NCBI RefSeq assembly: GCF_000196515.1
Contig: NC_014248.1
Span: 4,034,001 to 4,098,000, forward strand
Source of the DNA: 'Nostoc azollae' 0708
GTDB taxonomy: Bacteria; Cyanobacteriota; Cyanobacteriia; Cyanobacteriales; Nostocaceae
Reading direction: 5' to 3'
Length of the DNA stretch: 64,000 bases
The translations under genes and the position numbers were made by a program. Below the pieces are notes generated by a model that was not told where the DNA came from, did no database searches, and saw only the letters and a program-made list of their open reading frames with translations. This document shows positions 40,615 to 51,997 of this stretch, piece after piece (the first letter of the stretch is position 1; every line of letters begins with the position of its first letter).

Positions 40615-41797
40615 ATGGTAGGAACTTTGTTGGGGTTGATAGTTTTATCTTTAGCAATATGGTTATTTTTACTCTTGTTTTGGGGGCAGTTTTGGCGGGT
40701 AGATCAGCAGTTAGGAACCAATAAAGACGTTGTATACAAACCCTCTACAAAACAATCACTACCTACTGTGTGTGTGGTAGTTCCAGCGCGGAATGAAGTT
40801 GAGTCATCCCCATTACTTTACTTTGTGATCGCTTCTTCTCCAAGAGTATCCTGGTAATTTCCAAGTCTTTTTGGTGGATGATCAAAGTACAGATGGTACA
40901 GCAAATTTTCCCGAGGGAGTACCTTACGCAGTAGACAAACTGCCACAATTACATATAGTCTCTAGTGTAGATTTGCCTGCTACTTGGACTGGTAAACTTT
41001 GGGCAATGGAACAAGGTGTACAAAAAGCCAGTCAATTACAACCCGATTATTTTTTACTTACCGATACAGATATAGAACATGATATTAGTAATCTGCGCCG
41101 ATTAATTGGCAAAGCTGAAAAAGAGAATTTAGATTTAGTATCTATCATCGTCCGACTGCGTTGTCAAAGTTTTTAGTAACAATTATTGATGCCTACTTTT
41201 GTCTTTTTCTTCCAAAAACTCTACCCTTTTCACTGGGTAAATAACTCCAAAAAAGCCACTGCCGCAGCCGCTGGTGGTTGTATTTTAATTCGGCGCGAAA
41301 CTCTCAACAATATTGGTGGACTGCAAGTTATTCGCCAAGCTTTAATTGATGATTGTTCTTTAGCAAAAGCCGTTAAATCTAATCAAGGAAAAATTTGGTT
41401 AGGATTAAGTGCGTTAACTTATAGTTTGCGTCCTTACAATTCCTTAGATTCTATCTGCAATATGGTAGCCCATAGTACCTACATACAACTCAATTATTCA
41501 CCCTTGTTATTAACAGGTAGCGTGTTAAAAATGACCTTAGTTTATATAATACCAGTCATGGGAATTATCTTGGGTTTAGTATTAGGAAATTTGCTAATGA
41601 CTCTCACGTGTTTATTAACCTAGCTATTAATGACATTTGCATATTTTTCCATCATCCGTTTTTACAAATGCAGCCCTTGGTTAGCATTTCATTTACGCAT
41701 CATTGCCTTTCTCTATACCTTGATGACTTTAGACTCTGCTAACCGTCATTGGCAAGGAAGGGGAGGACCTTGCAAGGGTAGAGTTTATCAAAACTAG
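40615..41797 (+). pseudogene. hpnB: Hopene-associated glycosyltransferase HpnB-type, broken
   Basis: A family 2 glycosyltransferase with an N-terminal membrane helix (MVGTLLGLIVLSLAIWLFLL), VCVVVPARNEV, then a frame change, YPGNFQVFLVDDQSTDGTAN, TWTGKLWAMEQGVQKASQL, YFLLTDTDIEHD (DxD motif), a second shift, AGGCILIRRETLNNIGGLQV, and DDCSLAKAVKSN. The C-terminal helices follow, with SANRHWQGRGGP and a TAG at 41795-41797. The start region, 118 bp from divergent shc, and the sequence type match HpnB of hopanoid loci. At least three frame disruptions (near 40830, 41150 and 41623). Confidence 0.85.
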
Positions 41798-42071
41798 GAT
41801 TATTGAAATTCAAAGTAGTTCTTTCTTATGGACTTCATAATACCAAATATTAAATCGAAAGTCAACATCTAATACCATGTTGGATTTTAGAAAATGTTTG
41901 TAAAATCTAGTGTTGTATCGATATCCCCCCAACCCCTCTGAAAAGAATAACCTGATCAAAGTCCTCGTTTTTAAGGAGGATCTAGGAGGAGCTAAACGAC
42001 TATGAGAGAAATAACAAAGATGTGGTTTATTTACTTGAAAATCGCTGTAAATCATTGGGGGATTAGAGCTA
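41798..42071. other. Intergenic region between hpnB and lipoprotein gene
   Basis: About 270 bp. It contains an AT-rich part and a C-run followed by AAGGAGGATCTAGGAGGAG (41970-41990). A 72-codon plus-strand open frame follows (42002-42220), but it is largely antisense to the lipoprotein gene and is probably a shadow. No other element seen. Confidence 0.4.
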
Positions 42072-42476
42072 CTAAAGAATCAGATAACTATGCCAAATCG
42101 AAGGGGTCCTATCATTTTTTTCCGGTAGTAGCAAACGCCAACTTTTACCTTCTCGTTGAATTTGCAGATAAATGTCAAAGGGTTTTTGTAGCTGAGAGAT
42201 TTCTTGGTTTGGTAATTTAAAAATTAAATCATAAGTCCCTTGGACATGATAAGCAGGTAAATTGCCAATATTCAAAGGCTGTTGTTGAGTAATTGACACT
42301 CCCTTAATATCAAACTTTTGAAAATCTAAATCCACTTTTTGCTGAAGTCCCTGTTGGGTTTGTTCCAGTTGTATCATAATTCCTTTCTCCACTAAGTCAT
42401 AAGTCGGTAGCAATGCTAAACTAGTACAAGCTGTCATTAATAACAGCAAAATTCCTGTTAAAACAAACCGGATCAT
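42072..42476 (-). CDS. Putative lipoprotein, 134 aa
   Basis: The N-terminus MIRFVLTGILLLLMTACTS is a lipoprotein signal with the lipobox LMTAC (Cys about residue 17). The mature part has alternating strands (YDLVEKGIMIQLEQTQQGLQ, LDFQKFDIKGVSI, YHVQGTYDLIFKLP, WRLLLPE) resembling an LEA-like or DUF-type small beta domain. No family name can be given. It is intact. It lies between two pseudogenes, downstream of the hpnB pseudogene but on the opposite strand. Confidence 0.75.
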   Translation of the reverse strand: MIRFVLTGILLLLMTACTSLALLPTYDLVEKGIMIQLEQTQQGLQQKVDLDFQKFDIKGVSITQQQPLNIGNLPAYHVQGTYDLIFKLPNQEISQLQKPFDIYLQIQREGKSWRLLLPEKNDRTPSIWHSYLIL

Positions 42477-42629
42477 ATTTTTTTTATATTCATCTTCAGA
42501 GATAATTTTACGAGTTTTTTATAAAAAGTATCAACTTGTCTCAAGATTTTTTCACAAATGCGTTAGGATAGTACAGATATATTATATTCATTCGTGTAGC
42601 CTAGCAACAGCAAAATAAGGATAAATGAT

Positions 42630-44320
42630 GAGTATAGAGTTAGTTTTTGCAGATAGATAATGATAATAACAGCCTGAATAAAAAACCTTACAGTGAAGTA
42701 CTACACATAATTGGTTTAACCGAAGTTCAGGAAAGTGGTGAAGAAATAATTAGGCCTAAAAAACAAGGAGAACGTTATTCAGCTTCATTGATTGAGAATA
42801 CCACTACTCAGCCAGAATTTTTAGAAAAAATTACCAGATTAGAAAACCTTCACAAATTTGGTAACACCTAGTAACAGCAAATTTCTCAAATTGCTTTAGA
42901 ATTAGTAATTACTTGCGTCACTCCGATTATTTTTTTGAATCTCTTGAATTTGAACTTTTAAAATTCCACAAAAACGATACAGCCTTTAAGATTTTACAGT
43001 TGTGAAAAATACCGAGCTTTAACGAACTGAACCACCTTTTTTTCAGGACTTTTAATTATCTATCTAGTGAACGGGACCAAAGTTCGAAAAATATTTTTGG
43101 TCATGTTGCTTACTTAAACGTTTCATTTTTTGAAGGAACACATATTCAAGAATTAACTATTACAATAAGCAGCTGAAGCTTTGATAAAAAGCTGTCTATT
43201 TTCCCCGTAACTATTATTAAGGATAATTATGGTAATAAACGCACTAGAGTATTTTTTTTTAATTCTGTTCTCAATGGTTATGATTTTAGTAATCAAGGTG
43301 CAGAAGAAATACAAACACAACATCAAACATTAATTAATGCTTCTGTTCTGGGATTAATTTTTGAAAGACTCAATAATTATAAAGATGCTTCTTTCTTTAC
43401 TCCTAGTTTTATTAGCATGTATATCTGTCGTGAAACTATTCGCAGATCAGTTATACATAAATTTAATTTAATTAAATTAAAGGTTGGAATTGCCAAGATA
43501 TTCAACTTTCATATGAGAAAGTTGATTCTCGAAAAGAAGCCAATTACATTATTAATAGTTTAGAAATTTGTAGCTCAGCCGTAGTAACAGGAAATTTTTC
43601 AGTTTCGGCTTTGAATGAAATTCTTGTTATCAAAAGCGAGCTTCAAATTTTATTTGACACGAAAGATAAGACATTAAGTATTTATCAGATATAAATAATA
43701 TAAATAAAGAATGATGAATTAATTATTTTTGATCATGATGGGCAGCCATTTGAATATCAACCCAAAAATCCAGAAATTCAACGTATACAGAAAGTGCTTT
43801 TTCATGAAAAGCGGACAATTCTTGAAAATTATTTATTTGGTGTAGATATAAATTTAAAATTTGTAAATATTTATCGGTTGCGGTTATTGATATTTTAAAA
43901 AATGCCTACTATACAGAACAAACTAATTCTACCCAATTACAAACATTACATAATATTTATATTAATATCAGGTGCAGAAACTCGTTAATAAATCGCGTTC
44001 CTTTAAATTGGGATTTTCCTCCAACTTGGGAAAAAAATCAATGGAATATTGAAAGCTACAGAAATGCTGTAAAAAGATACGGCTGTGGTGAAACTAAATA
44101 ATAAAAACACAAAATAGCGAAGTTAATAAATGATATTAAATAGAATATTTCCTCAGAGATTAGTAATTTTGCAGCTACACACATTAAGCTCAATCAGAAA
44201 AAGAGAGAAATTGAAGATTTAGATAATTAAATACCACTCTTTGCAGAAAGTGATGCAGAAAAAAAACTTGTCAAAAAAAGTGGAAAGGGTTAGAAAAAGA
44301 AATTCATCAACTTTCCACAA
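42630..44320 (+). pseudogene. Type IIG restriction-modification methylase (Eco57I-like), broken
   Basis: Frames together give KPYSEVLHIIGLTEVQESGE, GERYSASLIENTTTQPEFLE, IALELVITCV, SSKNIFGHVAYLNVSFFEGT, YDFSNQGAEEIQTQHQTLI-like pieces, INASVLGLIFERLNNYKDAS, FFTPSFISMYICRETIRRSV, YIINSLEICSSAV, KVLFHEKRTILENYLFGVDI, AYYTEQTNSTQLQTL and NWDFPPTWEKNQWNIESYRN. This is the order of Eco57I/DUF7149-type methylase-restriction enzymes, around and after the FTP motif region. It has more than ten stops and shifts and no intact SAM-binding or NPPY motif, so it is long dead. Confidence 0.8.
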
Positions 44321-44423
44321 TCGCACTACCATCACCACAAGCGATACCTTCGGTTAGCCTCGCTATCGCATCTCTCACAGCAAGCGATCGCACTGTAAAG
44401 TTTTTGAATCGCTATTTCAATCG

Positions 44424-44921
44424 CTATTTCTGCAGTTTTTGTAATTCCGTCTTCAATTTATTTCTTCTCTTTTCAAAAAAATCTTCAAAACCTTTAAGTT
44501 CAACACTTTGATTTATATCAATATAGTTATCTGTCAAACATTTATCTTTATCTGGTTGACCTGAAAGCCAATCTTTAAAATGAGTATCGTTTTTTGTAAT
44601 ATTTTCTAAACCTTCCATAAGTTGGAAGTTGAGTAATTTATCTCTCAGATATTAAAACAGTCTATATTTATCGAAATCAATATTATTTGTATTTAGTTTA
44701 GCATCGGTAAATTGTGACGCTGGGTATATGTGGCCTTGATGAAACTTTAAGTGACCATATTTTAGATTTGGATCTAAAAAAGATAAAATAATAAACGTAT
44801 AATTACCTTTCCTATAATCAAGAAAACCATCTATATCGTCATCAGTCACTTTTAATGTTCTATGTGCTGGCAGCTTTATTTCTGAAATTTCTGCCAATGA
44901 AAACTCATTACTTGTCAACAT
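44424..44921 (-). pseudogene. DUF262/HNH-like protein, C-terminal remnant
   Basis: Reads FLDYRKGNYTFIILSFLDPN, LKFHQGHIYPASQFTDAKLN, DFDKYRLF, stop, YLRDKLLNFQLMEGLENITK, DTHFKDWLSGQ, ENYIDI-like residues and FEDFFEKRRNKLKTELQKL. The 'H-x-HIxP..F' segment followed by LNFQLMEG...FKDWL is the C-terminal DUF1524/HNH half of DUF262 proteins, which include GmrSD-type restriction enzymes and phage-defence nucleases. The N-terminal half is missing, and one TAA interrupts the remnant. It lies next to the type IIG remnant, suggesting a former defence locus. Confidence 0.65.
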
Positions 44922-45246
44922 ATAATCATTTGTTAATTCATGTTTTTATGCTAATGAATTTCTAGAACTTGTCAATAGTTCTAATTCAGAGGGTGGGTTG
45001 CGAAAAGGATCAAATAAATATTGAGTTGTCGCCATTTTTTCTAATAAACCCAAAGGGAAATTATTCTGATTCTCACAAGGAAATAGTTCAATCCAAACAT
45101 GAATTTATTGAACTTCAGTTTTAACTTTTTTGCTATTTTTAATTGTTCCTAGAGGTGTTAATTTTTCCTCTAAATGTTCTCAAATTTGTCATGAGATTGA
45201 CGATTTATTAAAGTAAGAAAATATTTTCATATGATTTTATATTTCA
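44922..45246. other. Degenerate region between DUF262 remnant and thiC
   Basis: On the minus strand a broken frame reads ELFPCENQNNFPLGLLEK, MATTQYLFDPFRNPPSELEL and LTSSRNSLA with stops around it. It looks like a small decayed gene that I cannot name. No other structure was recognised apart from the thiC terminator at its right edge. Confidence 0.4.
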
Positions 45247-45277
45247 AATCCCCGATTTCTTTAAGAAATCGGGGATT
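45247..45277 (-). terminator. Terminator-like hairpin after thiC
   Basis: AATCCCCGATTTCTT (45247-45261) is followed after one base by its perfect complement AAGAAATCGGGGATT (45263-45277). It lies 14 bp past the thiC stop codon and is a strong palindrome. On the thiC strand it is followed by TTGAAATATAAA rather than a pure T run. Confidence 0.75.
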
Positions 45278-45291
45278 ATGTTGTTCGGTGT

Positions 45292-46760
<1,469 letters not shown>

Positions 46761-46949
46761 CATGGTGTAGATTGTAGCATTTTGGTTTTGAATAGGGCGA
46801 GAGGGGTTATAAATTGTGAGGATGTGGGGGTAAAAAGAGTTTGTAGTTGGTTACACAACCCGTCTTGGGTTAAAGACTCGATCGCATCTATTCTGGTTAA
46901 ATATTATGGTACTGCTGGGCGATCACCATTTTGGAATTACCACCGATTA

Positions 46950-47537
46950 ATGACTAATGACTTTAAGTATATTATTTTTCATAAACCCTATGGAGTTCTG
47001 AGTCAATTTACTCAAGAATCTCCCAAACACATTACCCTGAAAGACTATATTGATGTTCCTGAAATCTATCCTGTGGGACGTTTAGACTGGGATAGTGAAG
47101 GGTTAATGTTATTAACAAACGATGGACAATTACAGCACCGTCTCGCTAACCCCCGATTTGGTCATAAACGCACCTACTGGGTACAGTTAGAACACATTCC
47201 TGATGGTGAAGCTATCAATAAGCTATGCACAGGGGTAGAAATTCAAAATTACCAGACTCGTCCTGCTCAAGTTAAGCTATTTTTAGAAGAACCTACGGTC
47301 AGTGAACGCAATCCCCCGATTAGATTTAGAAAAAATATTCCTACAGCTTGGCTGGAAATGACTCTCACAGAAGGAAAAAACCGTCAGGTGCGGCGCATGA
47401 CTGCTGCAGTAGGGTTTCCGACTTTGCGATTGATTCGGGTCAGTATTACCAACCTACAATTAAATGGTCTGCAACCAGGTGAATGGCGCTACCTCACAGC
47501 CCCAGAAATCCAAATTTTGCACAAGTCTCGGATTTAA
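46950..47537 (+). CDS. rluE: rRNA large-subunit pseudouridine synthase (RluE type)
   Basis: A RsuA/RluB/E/F-family pseudouridine synthase. The sequence begins [15 protein letters not shown] and includes [20 protein letters not shown] (catalytic Asp), [29 protein letters not shown] and [11 protein letters not shown], about 195 residues in all. The short single-domain form without an S4 domain matches RluE, which modifies U2457 of 23S rRNA in E. coli. The frame extends upstream to GTG 46782. That extension shows no homology, and MTNDFKYI at 46950 fits the family start. Divergent from thiC. Confidence 0.88.
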   Translation: MTNDFKYIIFHKPYGVLSQFTQESPKHITLKDYIDVPEIYPVGRLDWDSEGLMLLTNDGQLQHRLANPRFGHKRTYWVQLEHIPDGEAINKLCTGVEIQNYQTRPAQVKLFLEEPTVSERNPPIRFRKNIPTAWLEMTLTEGKNRQVRRMTAAVGFPTLRLIRVSITNLQLNGLQPGEWRYLTAPEIQILHKSRI

Positions 47538-47965
47538 GTTGCCTAGCTACTATGAGTAAATCACAAACTTATATAGGAGTCCTATATATCTCTTAAGGCT
47601 GGTTGTAGATTATGGGGAAAACCCAGGATTGGTGAATGAATTATTGAGTTATTTAGAGCTAGAAAAGTGAAGAATATACCACCTTGTAGATGGTATTTAT
47701 CTAAAAATGCTTTGAAAATACTCATAAATACCAAAACATCTTCCCCATGAGTTATCTCCACCGACAACTTTTTGATCCACGGACTATGGCTATTCTTAAT
47801 GATTCATAAGAATTTCTATTGGCAATTACAATTAATACTGTCACCGATCTTCCGTGGTGAATCCATATTCTCCTGTATATCCACTGTAATCAGGGTTAGC
47901 TAATTGTGGCACTTTGAATCTAGTGGCTATAAGCATCTTAGAAGGAAAATCAAGGAATTTCTACT
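47538..47965. other. Intergenic region upstream of the phosphatase gene
   Basis: About 430 bp with no convincing gene. A minus-strand frame at 47582-47767 lacks coding character. AAGGAAAATCAAGGAATT precedes the downstream start. I see no known repeat or RNA here. Confidence 0.5.
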
Positions 47966-49894
47966 ATGCTGATTTGCCCTCACTGTCAATTTGAAAACCC
48001 CAATGACAACAAGTTTTGTCAAAATTGTGGCACGTCTTTAACTCATAGGGCTTGTTATAAATGTGGATATGAAGTTTCTGTAGATACACAAAACTGTCAA
48101 AACTGTGGTGCAGAATGCGGCACAATTTGGTGGGCAATTATTACCCAAGAAACACCTGTTATAGTTTCAGAATTTGGGCATGCACTAACACAAATGCAGG
48201 GAAATATAAACTCTCAGCCACAATCTGCGGTAGGCTCATTTTTAGATCGAGAACAACGCTATCAGTTACTGGCACCATTACCCAGTCGAGAGGTTATGGC
48301 GACTAATACTGAACTTAAAGTTAGGGTTTTAGATTGCCAACCCTATCAAATATCACCTATTGAGGCGATGCTAGGAAATCAACCAGATGGATTGATTGTG
48401 CCATCCCTCAGTGTGATTGGAATTCCTAATTTAGCGAAAGCTTATGTGGTATTACAACCAGAAACTCCATCCGTAATACCACTAATCCACGATGCATGGC
48501 AGCAAGATAATATACAGGTGATTTTGATTGAAGACCGTTCTCATTGGCAGTTGTTATTGGATGCGTGGCAAGATCAGACAACCCATCCTTTACAAATTCT
48601 GCACTGGTGTTATCAGATGATTCATCTTTGGGGAGTGCTGGAACGGGTGAATTGTCGCCAAAGTTTGTTGGAATTATCTAATTTGCGACTGGATGAAGAT
48701 CAAACATTGGGATTACAACGGTTGCATCTGGAAATACCTGGGAGTAATTTATCAGAACATGCGGAGCAACCCTTAACCATCAAGGCGTTGGGACGAGTTT
48801 GGCAGACTTTATGTAAACAGTCCCAACGCACTCAAATTGGTTCGGTTGTAAAGATGTTGGAGGATTTAGAAATTGGTAAGATTGAAAATTTGGAAGAATT
48901 GCGATCGCGATTGGAAGAAATAGCCACGGAACTAGAACCACCTGCCAATCATGATTTTAGTTCTACAGAGGCAAAATATCCTTCGGCATCCACCATATTG
49001 CAAGATGATGATGATGGTGAAGAAATCGATAAAAACGAAGATGCACCAACAATTATATTGTCAATGCAGTTAAGGAGTGTGGAAAATACAGGACGCACCG
49101 ACGTTGGTCGTCAAAGAAATCACAATGAAGACTATTTTGGCATTAACAGCAAGCAGCAAAAACTGGAATTGCCCAGAAGTCGGAATTTGCAAGCACGAGG
49201 TTTGTATATTTTGTGTGATGGTATGGGAGGACACGCTGCTGGTGAAGTAGCCAGTGAGTTAGCTGTAAGTACTCTGCAACAATACTTTCAAGAAAACTGG
49301 GTGACAGCAGAACTCCCAACCGCAGAAAGTATCCAAAAAGCAGTTTTTTTGGCTAATGAGACGATCTACAATCTCAATCAACAAGGACTGCGTTCTGGTG
49401 TGGGGCGCATGGGTACTACCTTGGTGATGTTATTAATGCATAATACCAGAGCCGCAGTTGCTCATGTTGGTGATAGTCGTCTTTATCGTTGCACAGGCCA
49501 ACGGGGACTAGAACAAATAACTGTAGATCACGAAGTTGGCCAGCGGGAAATAGCCAAAGGTGTAGAATCTGCTATTGCTTATGCTCGTCCAGATGCCTAC
49601 CAACTCACCCAAGCTATTGGACCACGAGATGCAAATTTCGTCCATCCAGAGGTAGATTTTTTTGAAATTAGTGAAGATACTTTGCTGCTGTTAGCTTCGG
49701 ACGGTTTATCAGATAATGATTTAGTAGAAAATAATTGGCAGACTCATCTAGAACCTCTGCTTAGTTCTGGCGCTAATCTAGAATCAGGTCTTAACAACTT
49801 AATTGATTTAGCGAACGAATATAATGGCCACGACAACATTACAGGTATACTGATACGGGTAAAGGTTTCTCCAAATCAGCAAAGTTGGCATTAA
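47966..49894 (+). CDS. Zinc-ribbon PP2C-type protein phosphatase
   Basis: A 642-residue protein. Residues 1-50 form a double zinc ribbon (CPHC...CQNC, CYKC...CQNC). Residues about 85-330 form a helical region that reads like a degenerate kinase-like domain (LLAPLPSREV, IPNLAKAYVVLQPE, IPLIHDAWQQDNIQVILIED, LQILHWCYQMIHLWGVLERV, CRQSLLELSNLRLD) without catalytic residues. An acidic linker follows, then the PP2C catalytic domain: RTDVGRQRNHNEDYF, LCDGMGGHAAGEVAS, RMGTTLVML, VAHVGDSRLYR, LLLASDGLSDND and GHDNITGILI. All metal-binding Asp/Glu positions are present. It is 32 bp upstream of an FHA kinase gene and is probably co-transcribed; the pair likely sets a phosphorylation balance. Confidence 0.9.
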   Translation: MLICPHCQFENPNDNKFCQNCGTSLTHRACYKCGYEVSVDTQNCQNCGAECGTIWWAIITQETPVIVSEFGHALTQMQGNINSQPQSAVGSFLDREQRYQLLAPLPSREVMATNTELKVRVLDCQPYQISPIEAMLGNQPDGLIVPSLSVIGIPNLAKAYVVLQPETPSVIPLIHDAWQQDNIQVILIEDRSHWQLLLDAWQDQTTHPLQILHWCYQMIHLWGVLERVNCRQSLLELSNLRLDEDQTLGLQRLHLEIPGSNLSEHAEQPLTIKALGRVWQTLCKQSQRTQIGSVVKMLEDLEIGKIENLEELRSRLEEIATELEPPANHDFSSTEAKYPSASTILQDDDDGEEIDKNEDAPTIILSMQLRSVENTGRTDVGRQRNHNEDYFGINSKQQKLELPRSRNLQARGLYILCDGMGGHAAGEVASELAVSTLQQYFQENWVTAELPTAESIQKAVFLANETIYNLNQQGLRSGVGRMGTTLVMLLMHNTRAAVAHVGDSRLYRCTGQRGLEQITVDHEVGQREIAKGVESAIAYARPDAYQLTQAIGPRDANFVHPEVDFFEISEDTLLLLASDGLSDNDLVENNWQTHLEPLLSSGANLESGLNNLIDLANEYNGHDNITGILIRVKVSPNQQSWH

Positions 49895-49926
49895 CAATTT
49901 CCATCTCTTAACTCTTAGGCTTTCTT

Positions 49927-51171
49927 GTGGTTACTCTGACCCTGTTAGACATGCAACATAAAACACCCCTTAACCAGTGGCGCTTTGAGGGTTATACCAT
50001 AATTCGTATTGGTAGAGCAGTGGATAATCACGTTGTTTTAAATGATAGTTTAGTTTCTCGCTATCATCTCGAACTTAAACAATTCGGTACTGGTAAGAAG
50101 GGTGATGCTTGGCAGGTCATTAGTCAAGGGACAAATGGTACTTTTCTCAATGGTGTTCTGGTTACCAAAAGTACATTACCAGATAATTCCCTGCTGCAAT
50201 TAGCACAGGGCGGTCCCATACTCAAATTCCAACTTCAGGATATACCAGAACCGACAGTTGCTCCTTGGCAGCCCATACACCAGGAAACGGAAAATCTCTC
50301 TATTTCTCGTTGTACTCACGAAGGAAACTCGCCAAACAATATATTTTGTGTTCATTGTGGTCAACCGCTGACTGTTCTCCAGCGAATTCGTCATTATCAG
50401 ATTTTGAGAATTCTGGGACAAGGAGGGATGGGTACTACTTACCTAGCTTGGGATGATACGGGCTTGAGTACGGGAGTACCGCAGTTGTTGGTGTTAAAGC
50501 AGATGAACGCGGATATGGCTAAAATAGCCAAAGCACAAGAGTTATTTGAACGAGAAGCGAATGCTCTGAAATGTCTTAATTATCCGGGAATTCCTAAGTA
50601 TTATGACTTTTTTGTCGAAGGTGGTAAAAAATATTTGGGAATGGAATTAATTCATGGACAGGATTTAGAAAAACGGATATATAACACTGGACCTGTTACA
50701 CCTAATCAAGCGATCGCTTGGATGATTCAAACCTGTGATATTTTAGAATATCTCCATGGACAAGAACCACCACTGATTCACCGTGATATTAAACCTGCTA
50801 ATTTGATGGTGAGGAGTGCTAATAATCGTATCGTGGTATTGGATTTTGGGGCTGTCAAGGAAACAGGAACCGCACCGGGTACAAGAATCGGCGCAGAAGG
50901 TTATTGCGCTCCAGAACAGGAACGAGGACAACCTTTGATACAATCGGATTTATATGCGATCGGTCCAACTTTGATTTTTTTACTCACAGGGGAAAATCCT
51001 TTGAAGTTTTTCCGGCAAAGGGGACGAGGTTTTTCATTTGATCTTAAAACTGTGCCCAATATTACACATCAACTCCGAGAAGTTATTGAGTGTATAACTG
51101 AACCTCTACCACGGGATCGCTATCAAACTGCTCAAGATTTAGCCAAAGCGTTAATGTCAGTGACCAGCTAG
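49927..51171 (+). CDS. FHA-domain serine/threonine protein kinase
   Basis: A 414-residue protein starting at GTG. An FHA phosphothreonine-binding domain (about 25-90: IRIGRAVDNHVVLNDSLVSR, YHLEL, NGTFLNGV) is followed by a zinc-ribbon-like CTHEG...FCVHCGQPL. Then comes a Hanks-type kinase: ILGQGGMGTTYLAWD (Gly loop), VLKQM (Lys), LIHRDIKPANLM (catalytic loop), VLDFGAVKE (DFG), GYCAPEQ and DLYAIGPTL. It ends with the kinase domain and has no transmembrane segment, so it is probably cytosolic. The preceding gene, 32 bp upstream, encodes a PP2C phosphatase. Substrates are unknown. Its last 15 bp overlap the antisense Uma2 pseudogene. Confidence 0.92.
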   Translation: MVTLTLLDMQHKTPLNQWRFEGYTIIRIGRAVDNHVVLNDSLVSRYHLELKQFGTGKKGDAWQVISQGTNGTFLNGVLVTKSTLPDNSLLQLAQGGPILKFQLQDIPEPTVAPWQPIHQETENLSISRCTHEGNSPNNIFCVHCGQPLTVLQRIRHYQILRILGQGGMGTTYLAWDDTGLSTGVPQLLVLKQMNADMAKIAKAQELFEREANALKCLNYPGIPKYYDFFVEGGKKYLGMELIHGQDLEKRIYNTGPVTPNQAIAWMIQTCDILEYLHGQEPPLIHRDIKPANLMVRSANNRIVVLDFGAVKETGTAPGTRIGAEGYCAPEQERGQPLIQSDLYAIGPTLIFLLTGENPLKFFRQRGRGFSFDLKTVPNITHQLREVIECITEPLPRDRYQTAQDLAKALMSVTS

Positions 51172-51967
51172 AAGAATCTGATTAGCTGTTAAACCCAACT
51201 CTGGGAAGGTAGATGAAATTACCCGTTCATCACCTCTGAATTGGTTGATTTGATACTCATATTTAACCAGACAACAAACGAAAATAGTAGGCTGTTTAGG
51301 GTCGCTAACCAATTTATTAGCACCAAAAGGCTGATAATCTACAATCCAGTATTCTTTAATTCCCATCTCCTCATAATCACTAGACCTATTGCAGAATTAA
51401 TTTTATGTTATCATGAGAGGTTATCTTTGTTTTATGCAGAGGTTATCTTTGTTTTATGCAAAAGTTAGAGTTACACGGTTATGTTTGAATTAGCGATCAC
51501 AAAGAACACCAAAAATACATAAAATCTAAAACTCTCTATCATACTACAGAAACAATTTTGCAAGAGGTCTACTATATTTCTTATAGTAATCAACTCGCCA
51601 ATTTGTACTCACAACTTCAATGAGTAACCGTACTGAATCAGCTTGGATAACTGTTGACTCCTTTTCCCACCGTGGTTCATTAACTAGGTTGGTGGGGTCT
51701 ATCAACAAAGAAAACATCTCGAGAATAGGCCGATTCCCTGGTTGAGGGTTTAACTAATGCTTGTTCGGGGATGAAATAGGGAAGATTTAAGCGCCGAGAC
51801 TCTATAGCTAAGTCTATAGTTAAAAACCCAGTTCTTCTTTCGTGTTTTCCCACTGGCGGATTCATTTCAACGATTTCCCCATCATGGAGTTCATAAAATC
51901 CCTTATCTGGCTTCCACTGAATAAACTCATCAAAGGTGACTAGCTGAGGTTTAGTTAAGGTTTGCAT
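51157..51967 (-). pseudogene. Uma2-family (DUF820) endonuclease, interrupted by a MITE
   Basis: From ATG 51967: QTLTKPQLVTFDEFIQWKPD, GFYELHDGEIVEMNPPVGKH, a frameshift after DVFFVD, NLVNEPRWEKESTVIQADSV, LLIEVVSTNWRVDYYKK. Then there is a 189-bp insertion, and DYEEMGIKEYWIVDYQPFGA with LGLTANQILLAGH at the end. Uma2 proteins are PD-(D/E)xK-fold nuclease-like proteins, very common in cyanobacteria and of unknown role. The E-V...D-Y...Y-W-I-VDY pattern is typical. It is dead because of the shift and the insertion. Confidence 0.85.
51382..51570. mobile_element. 189-bp MITE with terminal inverted repeats and 3-bp target duplication
   Basis: Ends AGACCTATTGCAGAATT (left) and AATTTTGCAAGAGGTCT (right) are inverted repeats with two mismatches. 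The flanks repeat ACT (51379-51381 and 51571-51573). It holds no open frame but includes a 22-bp tandem duplication, AGAGGTTATCTTTGTTTTATGC twice (51416-51459). It lies within the Uma2 pseudogene. AGACCTCTTGCA-type ends are known on cyanobacterial ISs, so it is likely a non-autonomous derivative; the family is not assigned. Confidence 0.8.
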
Positions 51968-51997
51968 GATAATTTACCAATTTTGGGATTGTTGACT

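Noticed and set aside
42002-42220. 72-codon plus-strand frame with upstream AGGAGG
   Set aside because: It is mostly antisense to the lipoprotein gene, which has a clear lipobox; the AGGAGG-rich stretch alone is not sufficient.
42647-42871. 75-codon open frame as a small protein gene
   Set aside because: It is the N-terminal part of the broken type IIG restriction-methylase.
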